Of a stretch of 49,779 bases of DNA, positions 1-8,624 are shown one piece after another. This DNA comes from Streptomyces monashensis (GTDB taxonomy: Bacteria > Actinomycetota > Actinomycetes > Streptomycetales > Streptomycetaceae): assembly GCF_001866665.1 (NCBI RefSeq), contig NZ_MLYO01000056.1:1-49779 (forward strand). Direction: 5' to 3'. Below the pieces are notes generated by a model. It was not told where the DNA came from. It was given only the letters and a program-made list of their open reading frames with translations, and searched no databases. A program made the position numbers and the translations under genes. Position 1 is the first letter of the stretch; the number at the start of each line of letters is the position of its first letter.

Positions 1-335
1 GACAGCCCATCCGCTTCGGCACCGACAGAACACGCGGCGTCCTACGCAACCAGGCCACCGGCGACCTGGAAGTCGTCACCGTCACCGCGCACAACGAAGC
101 GGACATCCTCGTCCACGACGCACACTCCACCTCCCCGACCACCGCCTTCGCCCTCTCCCGCCTCGCCGACCCCGACACCCTGCACCACACCCCGATCGGC
201 GTCTTCCGCAACATCCAACGCCCCGTCTACGACACCGCCATGGCCGACCAACTCGACACCGCCGTCGACCAGAAGGGCAAGGGCGACCTCGCCGCACTGC
301 TCGCCGGCACCGACACCTGGACGGTCGTCGGCTAG
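1..335 (+). CDS. korB: 2-oxoacid:ferredoxin oxidoreductase subunit beta, 3' end (partial)
   Basis: The gene runs in from the left edge; its reading frame begins at base 3 and ends at a TAG at 333-335, leaving 110 residues. The fragment has the C-terminal KorB pattern: QPIRFG, then LRNQATGDLEV, then a DILVHDAH stretch followed by an FALSRL helix and a final TWTVVG. KorB carries the thiamine-diphosphate half of the enzyme that oxidatively decarboxylates 2-oxoglutarate (or a related 2-oxoacid) to the acyl-CoA and reduces ferredoxin. korA would be expected just upstream, outside the window. Subunit identity is fairly secure; the exact 2-oxoacid is inferred from the family. Confidence 0.85.
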   Translation, partial: QPIRFGTDRTRGVLRNQATGDLEVVTVTAHNEADILVHDAHSTSPTTAFALSRLADPDTLHHTPIGVFRNIQRPVYDTAMADQLDTAVDQKGKGDLAALLAGTDTWTVVG

Positions 336-368
336 GCCGTTCGCCGTCGCTGTCGCTTTTCCGCTCAG

Positions 369-758
369 CTACGAGGCCCGGGACTGGATTTCCCGGGCCT
401 CGTCGTATGCCTGCCGGGCGCCGAGTACGTCGTCCATGCGCCGCGCGGTCCACTGCGCCAGCGCCCGCACCTGCTCCGCCGCCTCGCGGCCCAGCTCGGT
501 CAGGGAGTAGTCGACGCGCGGCGGGATGACCGGCTTGGCGTCCCGGTGCACGAGACCGTCGCGCTCCAGGGTCTGGAGGGTCTGGGTGAGCATCTTCTCG
601 CTGACACGGCCGATCGCCCGGCGCAGTTCGCTGAAGCGATACGAGCGGTCGAGGAGCTGGATCAGCACCAGCACACCCCAGCGGCTCGTCACATGCTCCA
701 GGACCAGACGCTGGGGGCACATGGCCTCGCCGTCGCCCTTCCACTCACTTACCGACAT
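369..758 (-). CDS. HxlR-family winged-helix transcriptional regulator
   Basis: A 129-residue protein with the HxlR layout: an N-terminal cysteine (MCPQRL), a TSRWGVLVLIQLL helix, FSELRRAIGRVSEKMLTQTL as recognition helices, then an ERDGLVHRD wing and YSLTELG. These are small dimeric DNA-binding proteins, often sensing electrophiles or oxidants and commonly controlling a divergent oxidoreductase gene. Here the divergent neighbour at 852 is an NAD(P)H-binding reductase, 93 bases away, with a dyad operator between them. The ATG at 758 is the only start giving the normal family length. The 3' end is embedded in a perfect hairpin. Confidence 0.9.
   Translation of the reverse strand: MSVSEWKGDGEAMCPQRLVLEHVTSRWGVLVLIQLLDRSYRFSELRRAIGRVSEKMLTQTLQTLERDGLVHRDAKPVIPPRVDYSLTELGREAAEQVRALAQWTARRMDDVLGARQAYDEAREIQSRAS
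371..403. terminator. Perfect 12-bp hairpin shared by korB and the HxlR gene
   Basis: Arms at 371-382 (ACGAGGCCCGGG) and 392-403 are exact reverse complements around a 9-base loop. The hairpin lies 35 bases after the korB stop and overlaps the last codons and stop of the convergent HxlR gene, so it could end transcription from both sides. There is no long T run, which is common for terminators in high-GC actinomycetes. Confidence 0.7.
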
Positions 759-762
759 GCCT

Positions 763-785
763 GTACCTTACTTTGAAGTGGGTAC
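763..785. promoter_or_regulatory. Dyad operator between the HxlR gene and the reductase
   Basis: GTACC at 763-767 and GGTAC at 781-785 flank a TTACTT/AAGT core, giving an imperfect 23-base inverted repeat. HxlR-type operators often have GTAC ends and a CTTT/AAAG core. Its position 4 bases upstream of the regulator's start suggests autorepression plus control of the divergent gene. The binding protein is inferred from position. Confidence 0.6.
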
Positions 786-851
786 TTTCCGGAAGTTAGC
801 GCACCTCCTAGGGTTAGCGGCAGAACGCATCCCAGAAGGAGAGGGCACATC

Positions 852-1706
<855 letters not shown>

Positions 1707-1727
1707 CCCTCCGCCTCCGCCCGGCCT

Positions 1728-1771
1728 CCCGGCTGTCATGACCGTATGGCGATACGGGCATGACAGCCGGG
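1728..1771. terminator. Very strong hairpin after the SDR gene
   Basis: CCCGGCTGTCATG at 1728-1740 pairs perfectly with 1759-1771. After a single A/G mismatch the stem continues as CCGTAT/ATACGG, closed by a GGCG tetraloop: 19 of 20 positions pair. It lies 21 bases after the SDR stop and 64 bases before the next gene, as expected for a terminator. The symmetry also allows a DNA operator. Confidence 0.75.
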
Positions 1772-1835
1772 CGTGCTCGGCGCTACCTTCGTTCTCGCGC
1801 GCGCGTGTGCCGATGCGCCACGAGAAGGAGGGGCC

Positions 1836-2822
1836 GTGAGCGGGACGTCCAAGAACTCCGGGAGCCCGAAAGGCTCCGGGGGCTCCGCGAGCGAGGACCG
1901 GATAGGCCTGCTGAACGGCTTCGCCGCCTATGGCATGTGGGGGCTGGTCCCCCTCTTCTGGCCGCTGCTGAAACCCGCCGGGGCGGTGGAGATCCTCGCC
2001 CACCGCATGGTCTGGTCCCTGGTCGTGGTCGGCGTCGCGCTGGTTTTCGTACGGCGCTGGGCCTGGGCCGGAGCGCTGCTGCGCCAGCCGCGCCGGCTCG
2101 CCCTCGTCGCCGTGGCCGCGACCGTCATCAGCGTGAACTGGGGCGTCTACATCTGGGCCGTGAACTCCGGCCACGTGGTCGAGGCCTCGCTCGGGTACTT
2201 CATCAATCCGCTGGTGACCATCGCGATGGGTGTGCTGCTGCTGAAGGAGCGGCTGCGGCCCGTGCAGTGGGTGGCGGTCGCGACCGGCTTCGCCGCCGTC
2301 GTCGTGCTGACCGTCGGCTACGGCCGCCCGCCGTGGATCTCACTCGTCCTCGCCTTCTCCTTCGCCACCTACGGCCTGGTGAAGAAGAAGGTCGACCTCG
2401 GCGGCGTCGAGTCACTGGCCGCCGAGACCGCGATCCAGTTCCTGCCCGCGCTCGGCTATCTGCTCTGGCTCGTCGGCCACGGCGAGTCCAGCTTCGTGAA
2501 CGACGGCTCCGGGCACGCCGTCCTGCTCGCCTCCACCGGCCTGGTCACCGCGCTGCCGCTGGTCTGCTTCGGCGCGGCGGCGATCCGCGTGCCGCTGTCC
2601 ACGCTGGGCCTGCTCCAGTACCTCGCCCCCGTCTTCCAGTTCCTGCTCGGCATCCTGTACTTCCACGAGGCCATGCCGGTGGAGCGGTGGGCCGGCTTCG
2701 CGCTGGTCTGGCTGGCGCTGATCCTGCTCACGGGCGACGCGCTGCGCTCCGCACGCCGCACGCGGCAGTCACTGGTGGTGGCGCGCGGCGGCCAGGCCGA
2801 GTCCGCCGCGGTGGACGCCTGA
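1836..2822 (+). CDS. rarD: EamA-family transporter, RarD type
   Basis: A 328-residue membrane protein with about ten hydrophobic segments in two EamA halves. The RarD signatures are GFAAYGMWGLVPLFW near the N-terminus, EILAHRMVWS, NWGVYIWAVN and ASLGYFINPL, and LQYLAPVFQFLLG in the second half. RarD proteins are inner-membrane drug/metabolite exporters of unproven substrate, historically linked to chloramphenicol sensitivity. The frame is open from 1773, but GTG at 1836 follows a strong GAGAAGGAGG ribosome site and gives the family length, so I start there. It stands alone between two hairpin-bounded genes. Confidence 0.85.
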   Translation: MSGTSKNSGSPKGSGGSASEDRIGLLNGFAAYGMWGLVPLFWPLLKPAGAVEILAHRMVWSLVVVGVALVFVRRWAWAGALLRQPRRLALVAVAATVISVNWGVYIWAVNSGHVVEASLGYFINPLVTIAMGVLLLKERLRPVQWVAVATGFAAVVVLTVGYGRPPWISLVLAFSFATYGLVKKKVDLGGVESLAAETAIQFLPALGYLLWLVGHGESSFVNDGSGHAVLLASTGLVTALPLVCFGAAAIRVPLSTLGLLQYLAPVFQFLLGILYFHEAMPVERWAGFALVWLALILLTGDALRSARRTRQSLVVARGGQAESAAVDA

Positions 2823-2904
2823 CGGCTGTTCCACGGTCACGGCCGTCGTGGCGGGCCGTCGTGGCGGACTGTCGTGTCCGGCGGCCGTTGTCAGTGGTGC
2901 GCGC

Positions 2905-2910
2905 TATAAG
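2905..2910 (+). promoter_or_regulatory. -10 box of a probable leaderless promoter
   Basis: TATAAG ends 8 bases before the ATG at 2919, and no ribosome site precedes that ATG. This spacing places transcription start at or next to the start codon, as in leaderless genes. No good -35 box is visible. Confidence 0.4.
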
Positions 2911-2918
2911 TGACGGCC

Positions 2919-3386
2919 ATGTCGACACAGACCCCCGCACCCCTGCACTGGAAGCTCGTCATCGACGCGGCCGACCCGCACGCCCAGGCCGACTTCTGGG
3001 CCGCGGCGCTGCACTACACGGCCGAGGACAACAGCGCCCTGATCGAACGGCTGCTGTCCGCCGGCGCGCTGCCCGGCGAGGCCACGGTCGAGTACCACGG
3101 CCGCCCCGCCTTCCGTGACCTGATCGCCGTACGGCATCCCGACGACCCGTACGACCGCGGGACCGGCACCGGGCTGGGCCGGCGCCTGCTCTTCCAGCGC
3201 GTCCCGGAGCCGAAGACGGCCAAGAACCGGCTCCACCTCGATCTGCACGCTGGCCCCGAGCGGCGCGCACAGGAGGTGGCCCGGCTGGAGGCTCTGGGCG
3301 CGCGCGTGGTGCGCGAGGTGACGGAGCCCGCCGGGCGGTGGGTGGTGCTGACGGACCCCGAGGGCAACGAATTCTGCGTGCAGTGA
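2919..3386 (+). CDS. VOC-superfamily (glyoxalase-like) protein
   Basis: About 155 residues with a vicinal-oxygen-chelate fold: a WKLVIDAADPHAQADFWAAAL start (metal-site strand plus helix) and LLFQRVPEPKTAKNRLHLDL, a histidine strand typical of the second half. It ends in VLTDPEGNEFCV, which supplies the usual acidic metal ligand. Many such actinobacterial proteins have unknown substrates; some bind drugs such as bleomycin. A GTG at 2910 is in frame, but the ATG at 2919 fits the -10 box spacing better and starts the conserved strand. It is monocistronic and ends in a hairpin at 3401-3420. Confidence 0.85.
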   Translation: MSTQTPAPLHWKLVIDAADPHAQADFWAAALHYTAEDNSALIERLLSAGALPGEATVEYHGRPAFRDLIAVRHPDDPYDRGTGTGLGRRLLFQRVPEPKTAKNRLHLDLHAGPERRAQEVARLEALGARVVREVTEPAGRWVVLTDPEGNEFCVQ

Positions 3387-3400
3387 GCCGCGCGGGAGCC

Positions 3401-3437
3401 CCGTGAGACCCCGCTCACGGCTGTCCGGCGGCCGGAC
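3401..3437. terminator. Two hairpins between convergent genes
   Basis: CCGTGAG/CTCACGG (3401-3420, 6-base loop) and GTCCGG/CCGGAC (3423-3437, 3-base loop) fill the gap between the VOC gene and the convergent TPR gene. They probably act as a bidirectional terminator. Confidence 0.6.
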
Positions 3438-4592
3438 TCACGCCTGTGCGGCGCGGGCCGCCCGGTCGGTCAGGCGGCCCATGCGGGCGCGGGCGGACTC
3501 CAGGGGGTACGGGTCGTCGGCGGCGGGACCCGGCTCGGCGCTGAGGTCCGTCCACAGCTCGATCAGGTCGCGGCCCAGCCGCAGGCCCTCCTCGGGGTCG
3601 CGCACCGCGCGCCAGGCGGTCGCCGCGCTGCGCACGTTGCCGTAGGCGGCCTCCGCGTCCCGCGCCCGCCGGCGCAGCCGGGCGAGGTCCAGGGACTGCT
3701 CGAAGGCGCGGACCGGTTCGCCGCCCAAGTAGGCGATGTAGGCGGACAGTTCCCGCAGGTGCAGCACCTCGGCGTGGCCGGGGCCCAGCACGCTGGAGGC
3801 CTCGGTGACCGTGCGGTCGGTCAGCTCCGCCGCCGCCTCGATCCGGCCCGCGCGCACGGCCTCGTTGATCCGCGTCATCGGCTCGGTCAGCAACTCGGCC
3901 CCCTCCGCCGTCTCCGTCAGCGGCCCGTCCCCGAGCACCTCCTCGGCGACGGCATCGAACCCGCGGGCCGGGGTGTGGCCGGCGGCCGGTGCCTCCGGCC
4001 CGGCGTACAGGGGCAGGGAGGCCGAGAGAGAGGCGGCGAGAGCGGAGGCGGGAGCGGGGACGCGGCCGGAGGTGGGGAGGGGTGCCGCTTCGGGCACGGG
4101 GGCGACGGGAGAAGGAACGGAGGCAGCGGCGGCCGTGGTGGTGGTCGCGGTGGCGGCGGCCGTCACCGGCGCGTCCATGACCGGCGGCGGGCCGAACCGC
4201 CCCGTCGGCACCCGCGCCGTCCCGGCCGACACGCCCTCCGGCTCCTGGTACGCCCCGGGCTTCCGCGCCGACTGCGCCTCCTGCGTCTCCCCCGGCGAAG
4301 CCGTCCGCGCCGGCTCCCCCGTGACGCGGCTGGAGCCGTCCGCCGAGACCTCCAGGGGAACCACGAGGCCCGCCCGGTCGTCCTGGATCGTGGCACGTAT
4401 CGGGGCGCCCAGGCTGATGGCGAGGCGCTGGAGGTGGTTCAGGACCGTCTGCTGGATATCCTCGCCCGGCACGGCCGCCACCGACGTCCCGCCCACCGAC
4501 GCGCCACCCGCGCCGAACACCCGGACCGGCACCACCGCCGGGTGCTCCGCGGGCTGCTGCGCCCGCTTCTTCTCGAAGCTCAGTCGAGACAT
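3438..4592 (-). CDS. Tetratricopeptide-repeat protein with conserved N-terminal domain
   Basis: A 384-residue protein with no signal peptide or membrane segment. Residues 1-95 form a compact domain (EKKRAQQP; EDIQQTVLNHLQRLAISLG; IRATIQDDRAGLVVPLEV). Residues 95-205 are an Ala/Pro/Thr-rich linker. Residues 220-384 are helical TPR-like repeats (EAVRAGRIEAAAELTDRTV; VLHLRELSAYIAYLGGEPV; AEAAYGNVRSAATAWRAV). The frame is open from 4634, but ATG at 4592 follows a GAGGGAAG ribosome site and starts the conserved MSRLSFEKKRA segment. Function unknown; TPR domains usually mediate protein contacts. Confidence 0.75.
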   Translation of the reverse strand: MSRLSFEKKRAQQPAEHPAVVPVRVFGAGGASVGGTSVAAVPGEDIQQTVLNHLQRLAISLGAPIRATIQDDRAGLVVPLEVSADGSSRVTGEPARTASPGETQEAQSARKPGAYQEPEGVSAGTARVPTGRFGPPPVMDAPVTAAATATTTTAAAASVPSPVAPVPEAAPLPTSGRVPAPASALAASLSASLPLYAGPEAPAAGHTPARGFDAVAEEVLGDGPLTETAEGAELLTEPMTRINEAVRAGRIEAAAELTDRTVTEASSVLGPGHAEVLHLRELSAYIAYLGGEPVRAFEQSLDLARLRRRARDAEAAYGNVRSAATAWRAVRDPEEGLRLGRDLIELWTDLSAEPGPAADDPYPLESARARMGRLTDRAARAAQA

Positions 4593-4736
4593 CGGTCTTC
4601 CCTCACTCCCCCGGCATCGCGATTCCGGTCGCACGTCTCCTGCCCACCAGTGTGTCGGCTCCCCTCGGCTTCCGCGTCACCACACCGTCACAGCCTCGCA
4701 CCAGCCGCGCCCGGCAGGCCTGGTCAAATTTAATTG

Positions 4737-4757
4737 CGTATGCATAAAATGCATGCG
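4737..4757. promoter_or_regulatory. AT-rich inverted repeat upstream of the FMN reductase gene
   Basis: CGTATGCAT-AAA-ATGCATGCG has one mismatch per 9-base arm. It sits in the most AT-rich patch of this region (about 4722-4770), 38 bases before the gene at 4796. It is probably an operator overlapping the promoter. The regulator is not evident nearby. Confidence 0.5.
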
Positions 4758-4795
4758 TCTTTATTTGTGCGCGACAGCACTCTCCTGGGGGACCC

Positions 4796-5392
4796 ATGAA
4801 TCGCCGTTTCCTGTTCCTGCTCGGCAGCGCCCGCACCGAGGGCAACACCGAGCTACTGGCCCGCGAGGCGGCCGCGCAGTTGCCCGGTGCCGTCGAACAG
4901 CGCTGGATCCGCCTCGCCGACCACCCACTGCCCGACTTCGCGGACCTGCGCCACGACGTCGACCACACGGCGCCGTCCCCGGACAGCACCGCTGGCCTGC
5001 TGCTGGACGCCACCCTCGCGGCCACGGACATCGTCATCGCCTCGCCGCTGTACTGGTACTCGGTGTCCGGCCTCACCAAGCGCTATCTCGACCACTGGTC
5101 GGGCTGGCTGCGCACGCCCGGCCTGGACTTCAGGGCTACCCTGGCCGGCCGCACCCTCTGGGGCGTCGCCGCACTGGCCCACCGTGAAGCGTCGGTCGCC
5201 GCTCCCTACGTCGGCACGCTCAACAACTCGGCCGCCTACATGGGCATGCGCTTCGGCGGGGTCCTGCTGGGCAACGGCAGCGGACCGGGCGACGTGCTGC
5301 AGGACACCGACGCTCTCACCCGCGCGAAGACGTTCTTCGCCCAGGACGCGCCCCTCGCCCGCTTCCCGTACGAGGCGGCACGAGAAGGCTGA
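4796..5392 (+). CDS. NAD(P)H-dependent flavodoxin-fold reductase
   Basis: A 198-residue protein with a flavodoxin/NADPH-dependent FMN reductase fold. FLFLLGSARTEGNTELLA is the phosphate-binding loop for FMN, and IVIASPLYWYSVSGLTKRYL carries the isoalloxazine-contact loop. The family reduces FMN, quinones or nitro/azo compounds with NAD(P)H in the cytoplasm. ATG at 4796 is preceded by a CTCCTGGGGG segment. The gene is separated from the TPR gene by a divergent AT-rich promoter containing an inverted repeat, suggesting inducible expression. The physiological substrate is unknown. Confidence 0.85.
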   Translation: MNRRFLFLLGSARTEGNTELLAREAAAQLPGAVEQRWIRLADHPLPDFADLRHDVDHTAPSPDSTAGLLLDATLAATDIVIASPLYWYSVSGLTKRYLDHWSGWLRTPGLDFRATLAGRTLWGVAALAHREASVAAPYVGTLNNSAAYMGMRFGGVLLGNGSGPGDVLQDTDALTRAKTFFAQDAPLARFPYEAAREG

Positions 5393-5407
5393 GCCGGTCC
5401 GAACAGG

Positions 5408-6361
5408 TCAGGCGCTGATGTCCTTCGCCGTGAACCTCGCCCACGCCGCCGTGCCGAACACCGCCGCGTACAGCGCCTGGAGGCCGAGGTTCTTCTGCAG
5501 GTCGTCCCAGTAGACCGGGTCGCGCATCAGGTCGGCGAAAGACAGCCAGTAGTGCGAGAAGAAGTACGGCTGGAGGGCGTGCAACTGGGGTATCTGGTCG
5601 AGGATCTGAACAGTGGTGAGCAGCCCGACGGTCGTCGCCATCGCCGCGATGCCGCTGTTGGTGAGCGTCGAGACGAACAGGCCGAGGGCGGCCACGCCGA
5701 CCAGCGAGAGGGCGACGACCAGAGCGATCAGCAGGGCCCGGCCGAGGCCCTCGGCGAAGCTGATCCGCGTGCCGGATATCGTCGTGAGGTCGCCCAGCGG
5801 GAAGAGCAGCGCGCCGACGATCAGTGCCGAGACGGCGACGACCAGGGTGGCCAGCAGACAGAAGGCCGTCACCGTTGCGTACTTGGTGAGCAGCAGCCGG
5901 GTGCGGCCGGCCGGGGCGACCAGCAGATAGCGCAGGGTGCCCGCACCCGCCTCGCCCGCTATCGCGTCGCCCGCGACGACGCCGACGGCCATCGGCAGGA
6001 AGAACGGCAGGGTCGCGGCGAGCGCCGTGAACACCAGGAACAGTCCGTTGTTGGTGATCTGTGAGATGAACGCCGGGCCCTGGCCGCCATGGTCCGCCGA
6101 CCCGCCGCCGCGCGTCTCGATCTTCACCGCGATCCCGACGAGCACCGGCACCACGGCCAGCACTCCGAGCAGGGCGAGCGTGCGCCAGCGGCGGACGGTC
6201 GTGACCAGCTCGCTGCGCAGCAGCCCGAACGTCCACAGGGGGCTCGGTCGCCGCACGGCGGAGGCGACGGCCGCCTCGGCTCCGGGAGCCGCCCTGGGCG
6301 CGGGAGCCGCCTCGGACCCGGGGCCCTTCTCGGACAGGGGATCCGTCTCAGCTCGCGACAT
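5408..6361 (-). CDS. ABC-2 type transporter, permease subunit
   Basis: A 317-residue integral membrane protein. After a basic, Pro/Ala-rich 45-residue N-terminus, LLRSELVTTVRRWRTLALLG leads into the first membrane helix. A large extracellular loop then precedes about five more helices (LVFTALAATLPFFLPMAVGV; TAFCLLATLVVAVSALIVGA; and others). GDAIAGEAGAGTLRYLLVAP is the conserved coupling segment of ABC-2 exporters. The ATG at 6361 lies inside the end of the ATPase gene (14-base overlap), so the two are translationally coupled. It forms the membrane half of an exporter with the ATPase at 6348-7346; substrate unknown. Confidence 0.88.
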   Translation of the reverse strand: MSRAETDPLSEKGPGSEAAPAPRAAPGAEAAVASAVRRPSPLWTFGLLRSELVTTVRRWRTLALLGVLAVVPVLVGIAVKIETRGGGSADHGGQGPAFISQITNNGLFLVFTALAATLPFFLPMAVGVVAGDAIAGEAGAGTLRYLLVAPAGRTRLLLTKYATVTAFCLLATLVVAVSALIVGALLFPLGDLTTISGTRISFAEGLGRALLIALVVALSLVGVAALGLFVSTLTNSGIAAMATTVGLLTTVQILDQIPQLHALQPYFFSHYWLSFADLMRDPVYWDDLQKNLGLQALYAAVFGTAAWARFTAKDISA

Positions 6362-7346
6362 CGAAACCCTCCCCCGTCAGTGCCACGAACGCGTCCTCCA
6401 GCGAGGCCCGTTCGAGCGCGAAGCCGCGCACCCGCACGCCCGCCGTGACCAGCGCGGCGTTCACCTCGGCGAGGTCCCGCGCGGGCGGTTCGCCGGTGAC
6501 CCGGTCGCCGTCGGCGGTGACGTCCGCGACGCCCTGTTCCTTCAGCACCCGGGCGGCCTCGGCCGGATCCGGAGTGGTGACCACCAGCCGGCCGCGCGCG
6601 CCGGCCGCCAGGTCGGCCACCGCGCCCTGGGTGACGAGCCGGCCCTGCGCCATGACCGCCGCGTGCGTGCACACCTGCTCGATCTCGTCGAGCAGGTGGG
6701 AGGAGAGGAAGACCGTCGTGCCGTCGGCGGCCAGCTCTCTGATCAGGGCGCGGATCTCCCGCATGCCCTGCGGGTCGAGACCGTTGGTGGGCTCGTCCAG
6801 GACGAGCAGCCGGCGCGGCTGGAGCAGGGCCGCCGCGAGCCCCAGGCGCTGCTTCATACCCAGCGAGTACGCTCTCGCCTTCTTCCCGGCGGCCGCCGCG
6901 AGGCCCACCCGGTCCAGGGCGGCGGCGACGCGGGCGCTCCGGGTGCGGGGGTCGGCGGTCGGGTCGGCGGCGTCGTAGCGCAACAGGTTGTCCCGGCCGG
7001 AGAGGAAGCCGTACAGTGCGGGGCCCTCGATGAGCGCGCCGACCTCGGGCAGCACGGCGCGGGCCGCCCGGGGCATCGGGCGGCCCAGCACACGGGCCGT
7101 GCCGGCGGTCGGCTCGATCAGGCCCATCAGCATGCGGATGGTCGTGGTCTTGCCCGAGCCGTTCGGACCGAGGAAGCCGAAGACGCTGCCGGCCGGGACG
7201 GTCAGATCCAGACCGTCCACGGCGAGCTGTCCGCCGCGGTAGCGCTTGGTGAGGCCGCGCGTGGCGATGACGCCCGCCTCGGCGTGCCCGGGGACATGCT
7301 GCTCGGCGTCCCCCGCCTCCCGCTCCGTGGCGGACGGTCCGTCCAT
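6348..7346 (-). CDS. ABC transporter ATP-binding subunit (ABC-2 exporter type)
   Basis: A 332-residue ATPase. Walker A GPNGSGKT is at residues 60-67; the signature region reads YSLGMKQRLGLAAAL and Walker B is LLVLDEPTNGLDPQG, followed by a switch histidine in FLSSHLLDEIEQVC. The C-terminal 100 residues form the helper domain seen in CcmA/DrrA-like exporters. An in-frame TTG at 7382 exists, but ATG at 7346 follows a GAGGGGGAG ribosome site. It lies 69 bases after the LolA-like gene and overlaps the permease, forming a three-gene operon. Confidence 0.92.
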   Translation of the reverse strand: MDGPSATEREAGDAEQHVPGHAEAGVIATRGLTKRYRGGQLAVDGLDLTVPAGSVFGFLGPNGSGKTTTIRMLMGLIEPTAGTARVLGRPMPRAARAVLPEVGALIEGPALYGFLSGRDNLLRYDAADPTADPRTRSARVAAALDRVGLAAAAGKKARAYSLGMKQRLGLAAALLQPRRLLVLDEPTNGLDPQGMREIRALIRELAADGTTVFLSSHLLDEIEQVCTHAAVMAQGRLVTQGAVADLAAGARGRLVVTTPDPAEAARVLKEQGVADVTADGDRVTGEPPARDLAEVNAALVTAGVRVRGFALERASLEDAFVALTGEGFDVAS

Positions 7347-7415
7347 CGGCTCCCCCTCGATCCGTGCCCCCGTAGAGGTCAACGCACGATCACGGTCCGT
7401 AGTGCCCGGACGGGG

Positions 7416-8624
7416 TCACTTTCCTTCGTTCGCCGCCTTCACCAGGGCGTCCTTCGTCACCGCGCCGGCGTAGACCTTGCCGTTGTCGGTCATCAGGACG
7501 TTGACCAGGCGAGTGGAGAAGACCGTGCCCTTGCCGAACTTGCCGGAGACCTTGTCGCCGAGCGAGCCGAGGAAGCCGCTGAGGTCACCGGCCTTGGAAC
7601 CGCCGCTCGGCAGGCCGCCCCTGGCGCCCGTGTCGAACGTGGCGACGGACGTCCAGCCCTTGCCGATGACGGTGCCCTTGTCGTGGCCCTGGGCGAAGCC
7701 CTCGCCGGGCTTGAACCCGTCGTGCTCCCGGGCCGCGGCGCCCTTCTTCTGCTCCGTCACCTTCGCGCCCTTGGGCGGGGTGAAGGCGAACGTGGAGGCG
7801 GCCGGCCTGGCGAAGGAGACCTCGGTGAAGCCCGCGTCGACGACGGCGGCGCCGCCGCTCTTCGGGGTCAGCGTGAACTTCAGCGGCATGCCGGTCTTCG
7901 AGTCGACCGCGATGCTGATCGCGCCGACCGTGGTGCCCGACTGGCGGGGCTTGATCAGCAGCTTGTAGGCGGCGCGGCCGGCGACCTGCTCGGTGCCGTC
8001 GACGGTGACGGACGTGGTGCCGTCCACCGCCTTCAGCGCCTGGTCGGCGAAGTCCTTCGGCGTGACCGGCGGCTGCTCGGCCCTGCGGTCCTTGCCGGTC
8101 TCGGCGGAGGTGCTGTGGGTGACCGAGTTGGTCTTGCTGTCGTAGCCCCAGACGTTCGCGCCGTCGTGGATGAGGCTGTATTCGGAGCCGCTCTCCAGCA
8201 GCGAGACCTTCTGCTTGTCCGGGCCGTCGGCGGCGACGCGCAGCGTGTGCGTGCCGGAGACCAGCTCGGTGAGCTTGGCCTGCGGGTCGGCGGAGGAGCC
8301 GCCGCCGGAGCCCTTGCCAGCGCCGGAGCCCAGGCTGCTCTCCAGGCCGCCGAGGTTCGGCAGGCCGAGGTCGGTGCTGATCTTCACCGTGCCGGACAGC
8401 TGCTGCACGTCCGACTTGGCGATCTTGTCGATGAGCTGCTTCGCGGTGATCTTGGGCAGGTCGGGGTCGCCCGAGGCGGCGAGCGCCGGGACCAGCCCGA
8501 TCGTGGCCGCCGCCACGCCCACCACCGCGACCGGGACCGCGTAACGCGCGGCCTTGCGGCGTCCGGCGTGCGGGTTCTCGTCCCGCGCGACGTCCACCGC
8601 GTCGTCGGATTCGTACGGTGCCAT
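7416..8624 (-). CDS. LolA/RseB-like membrane-anchored protein (DUF2092 type)
   Basis: A 402-residue protein. Residues 1-27 are cytoplasmic and basic, and 28-50 form one membrane anchor (AVPVAVVGVAAATIGLVPAL). The rest is outside the membrane, with a LolA/LppX/RseB-like beta fold: PKITAKQLIDKIAKSDVQQL, a Gly/Ser-rich insert, then DGANVWGYDSKTNSVTH and LKFTLTPKSGGAAVVD. Such folds bind lipids or regulate envelope stress responses. ATG at 8624 follows GGAGGTAAGG; the longer open frame has no ribosome site. It is the first gene of the operon with the ABC exporter, suggesting it hands over or senses the exported substrate. Confidence 0.75.
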   Translation of the reverse strand: MAPYESDDAVDVARDENPHAGRRKAARYAVPVAVVGVAAATIGLVPALAASGDPDLPKITAKQLIDKIAKSDVQQLSGTVKISTDLGLPNLGGLESSLGSGAGKGSGGGSSADPQAKLTELVSGTHTLRVAADGPDKQKVSLLESGSEYSLIHDGANVWGYDSKTNSVTHSTSAETGKDRRAEQPPVTPKDFADQALKAVDGTTSVTVDGTEQVAGRAAYKLLIKPRQSGTTVGAISIAVDSKTGMPLKFTLTPKSGGAAVVDAGFTEVSFARPAASTFAFTPPKGAKVTEQKKGAAAREHDGFKPGEGFAQGHDKGTVIGKGWTSVATFDTGARGGLPSGGSKAGDLSGFLGSLGDKVSGKFGKGTVFSTRLVNVLMTDNGKVYAGAVTKDALVKAANEGK

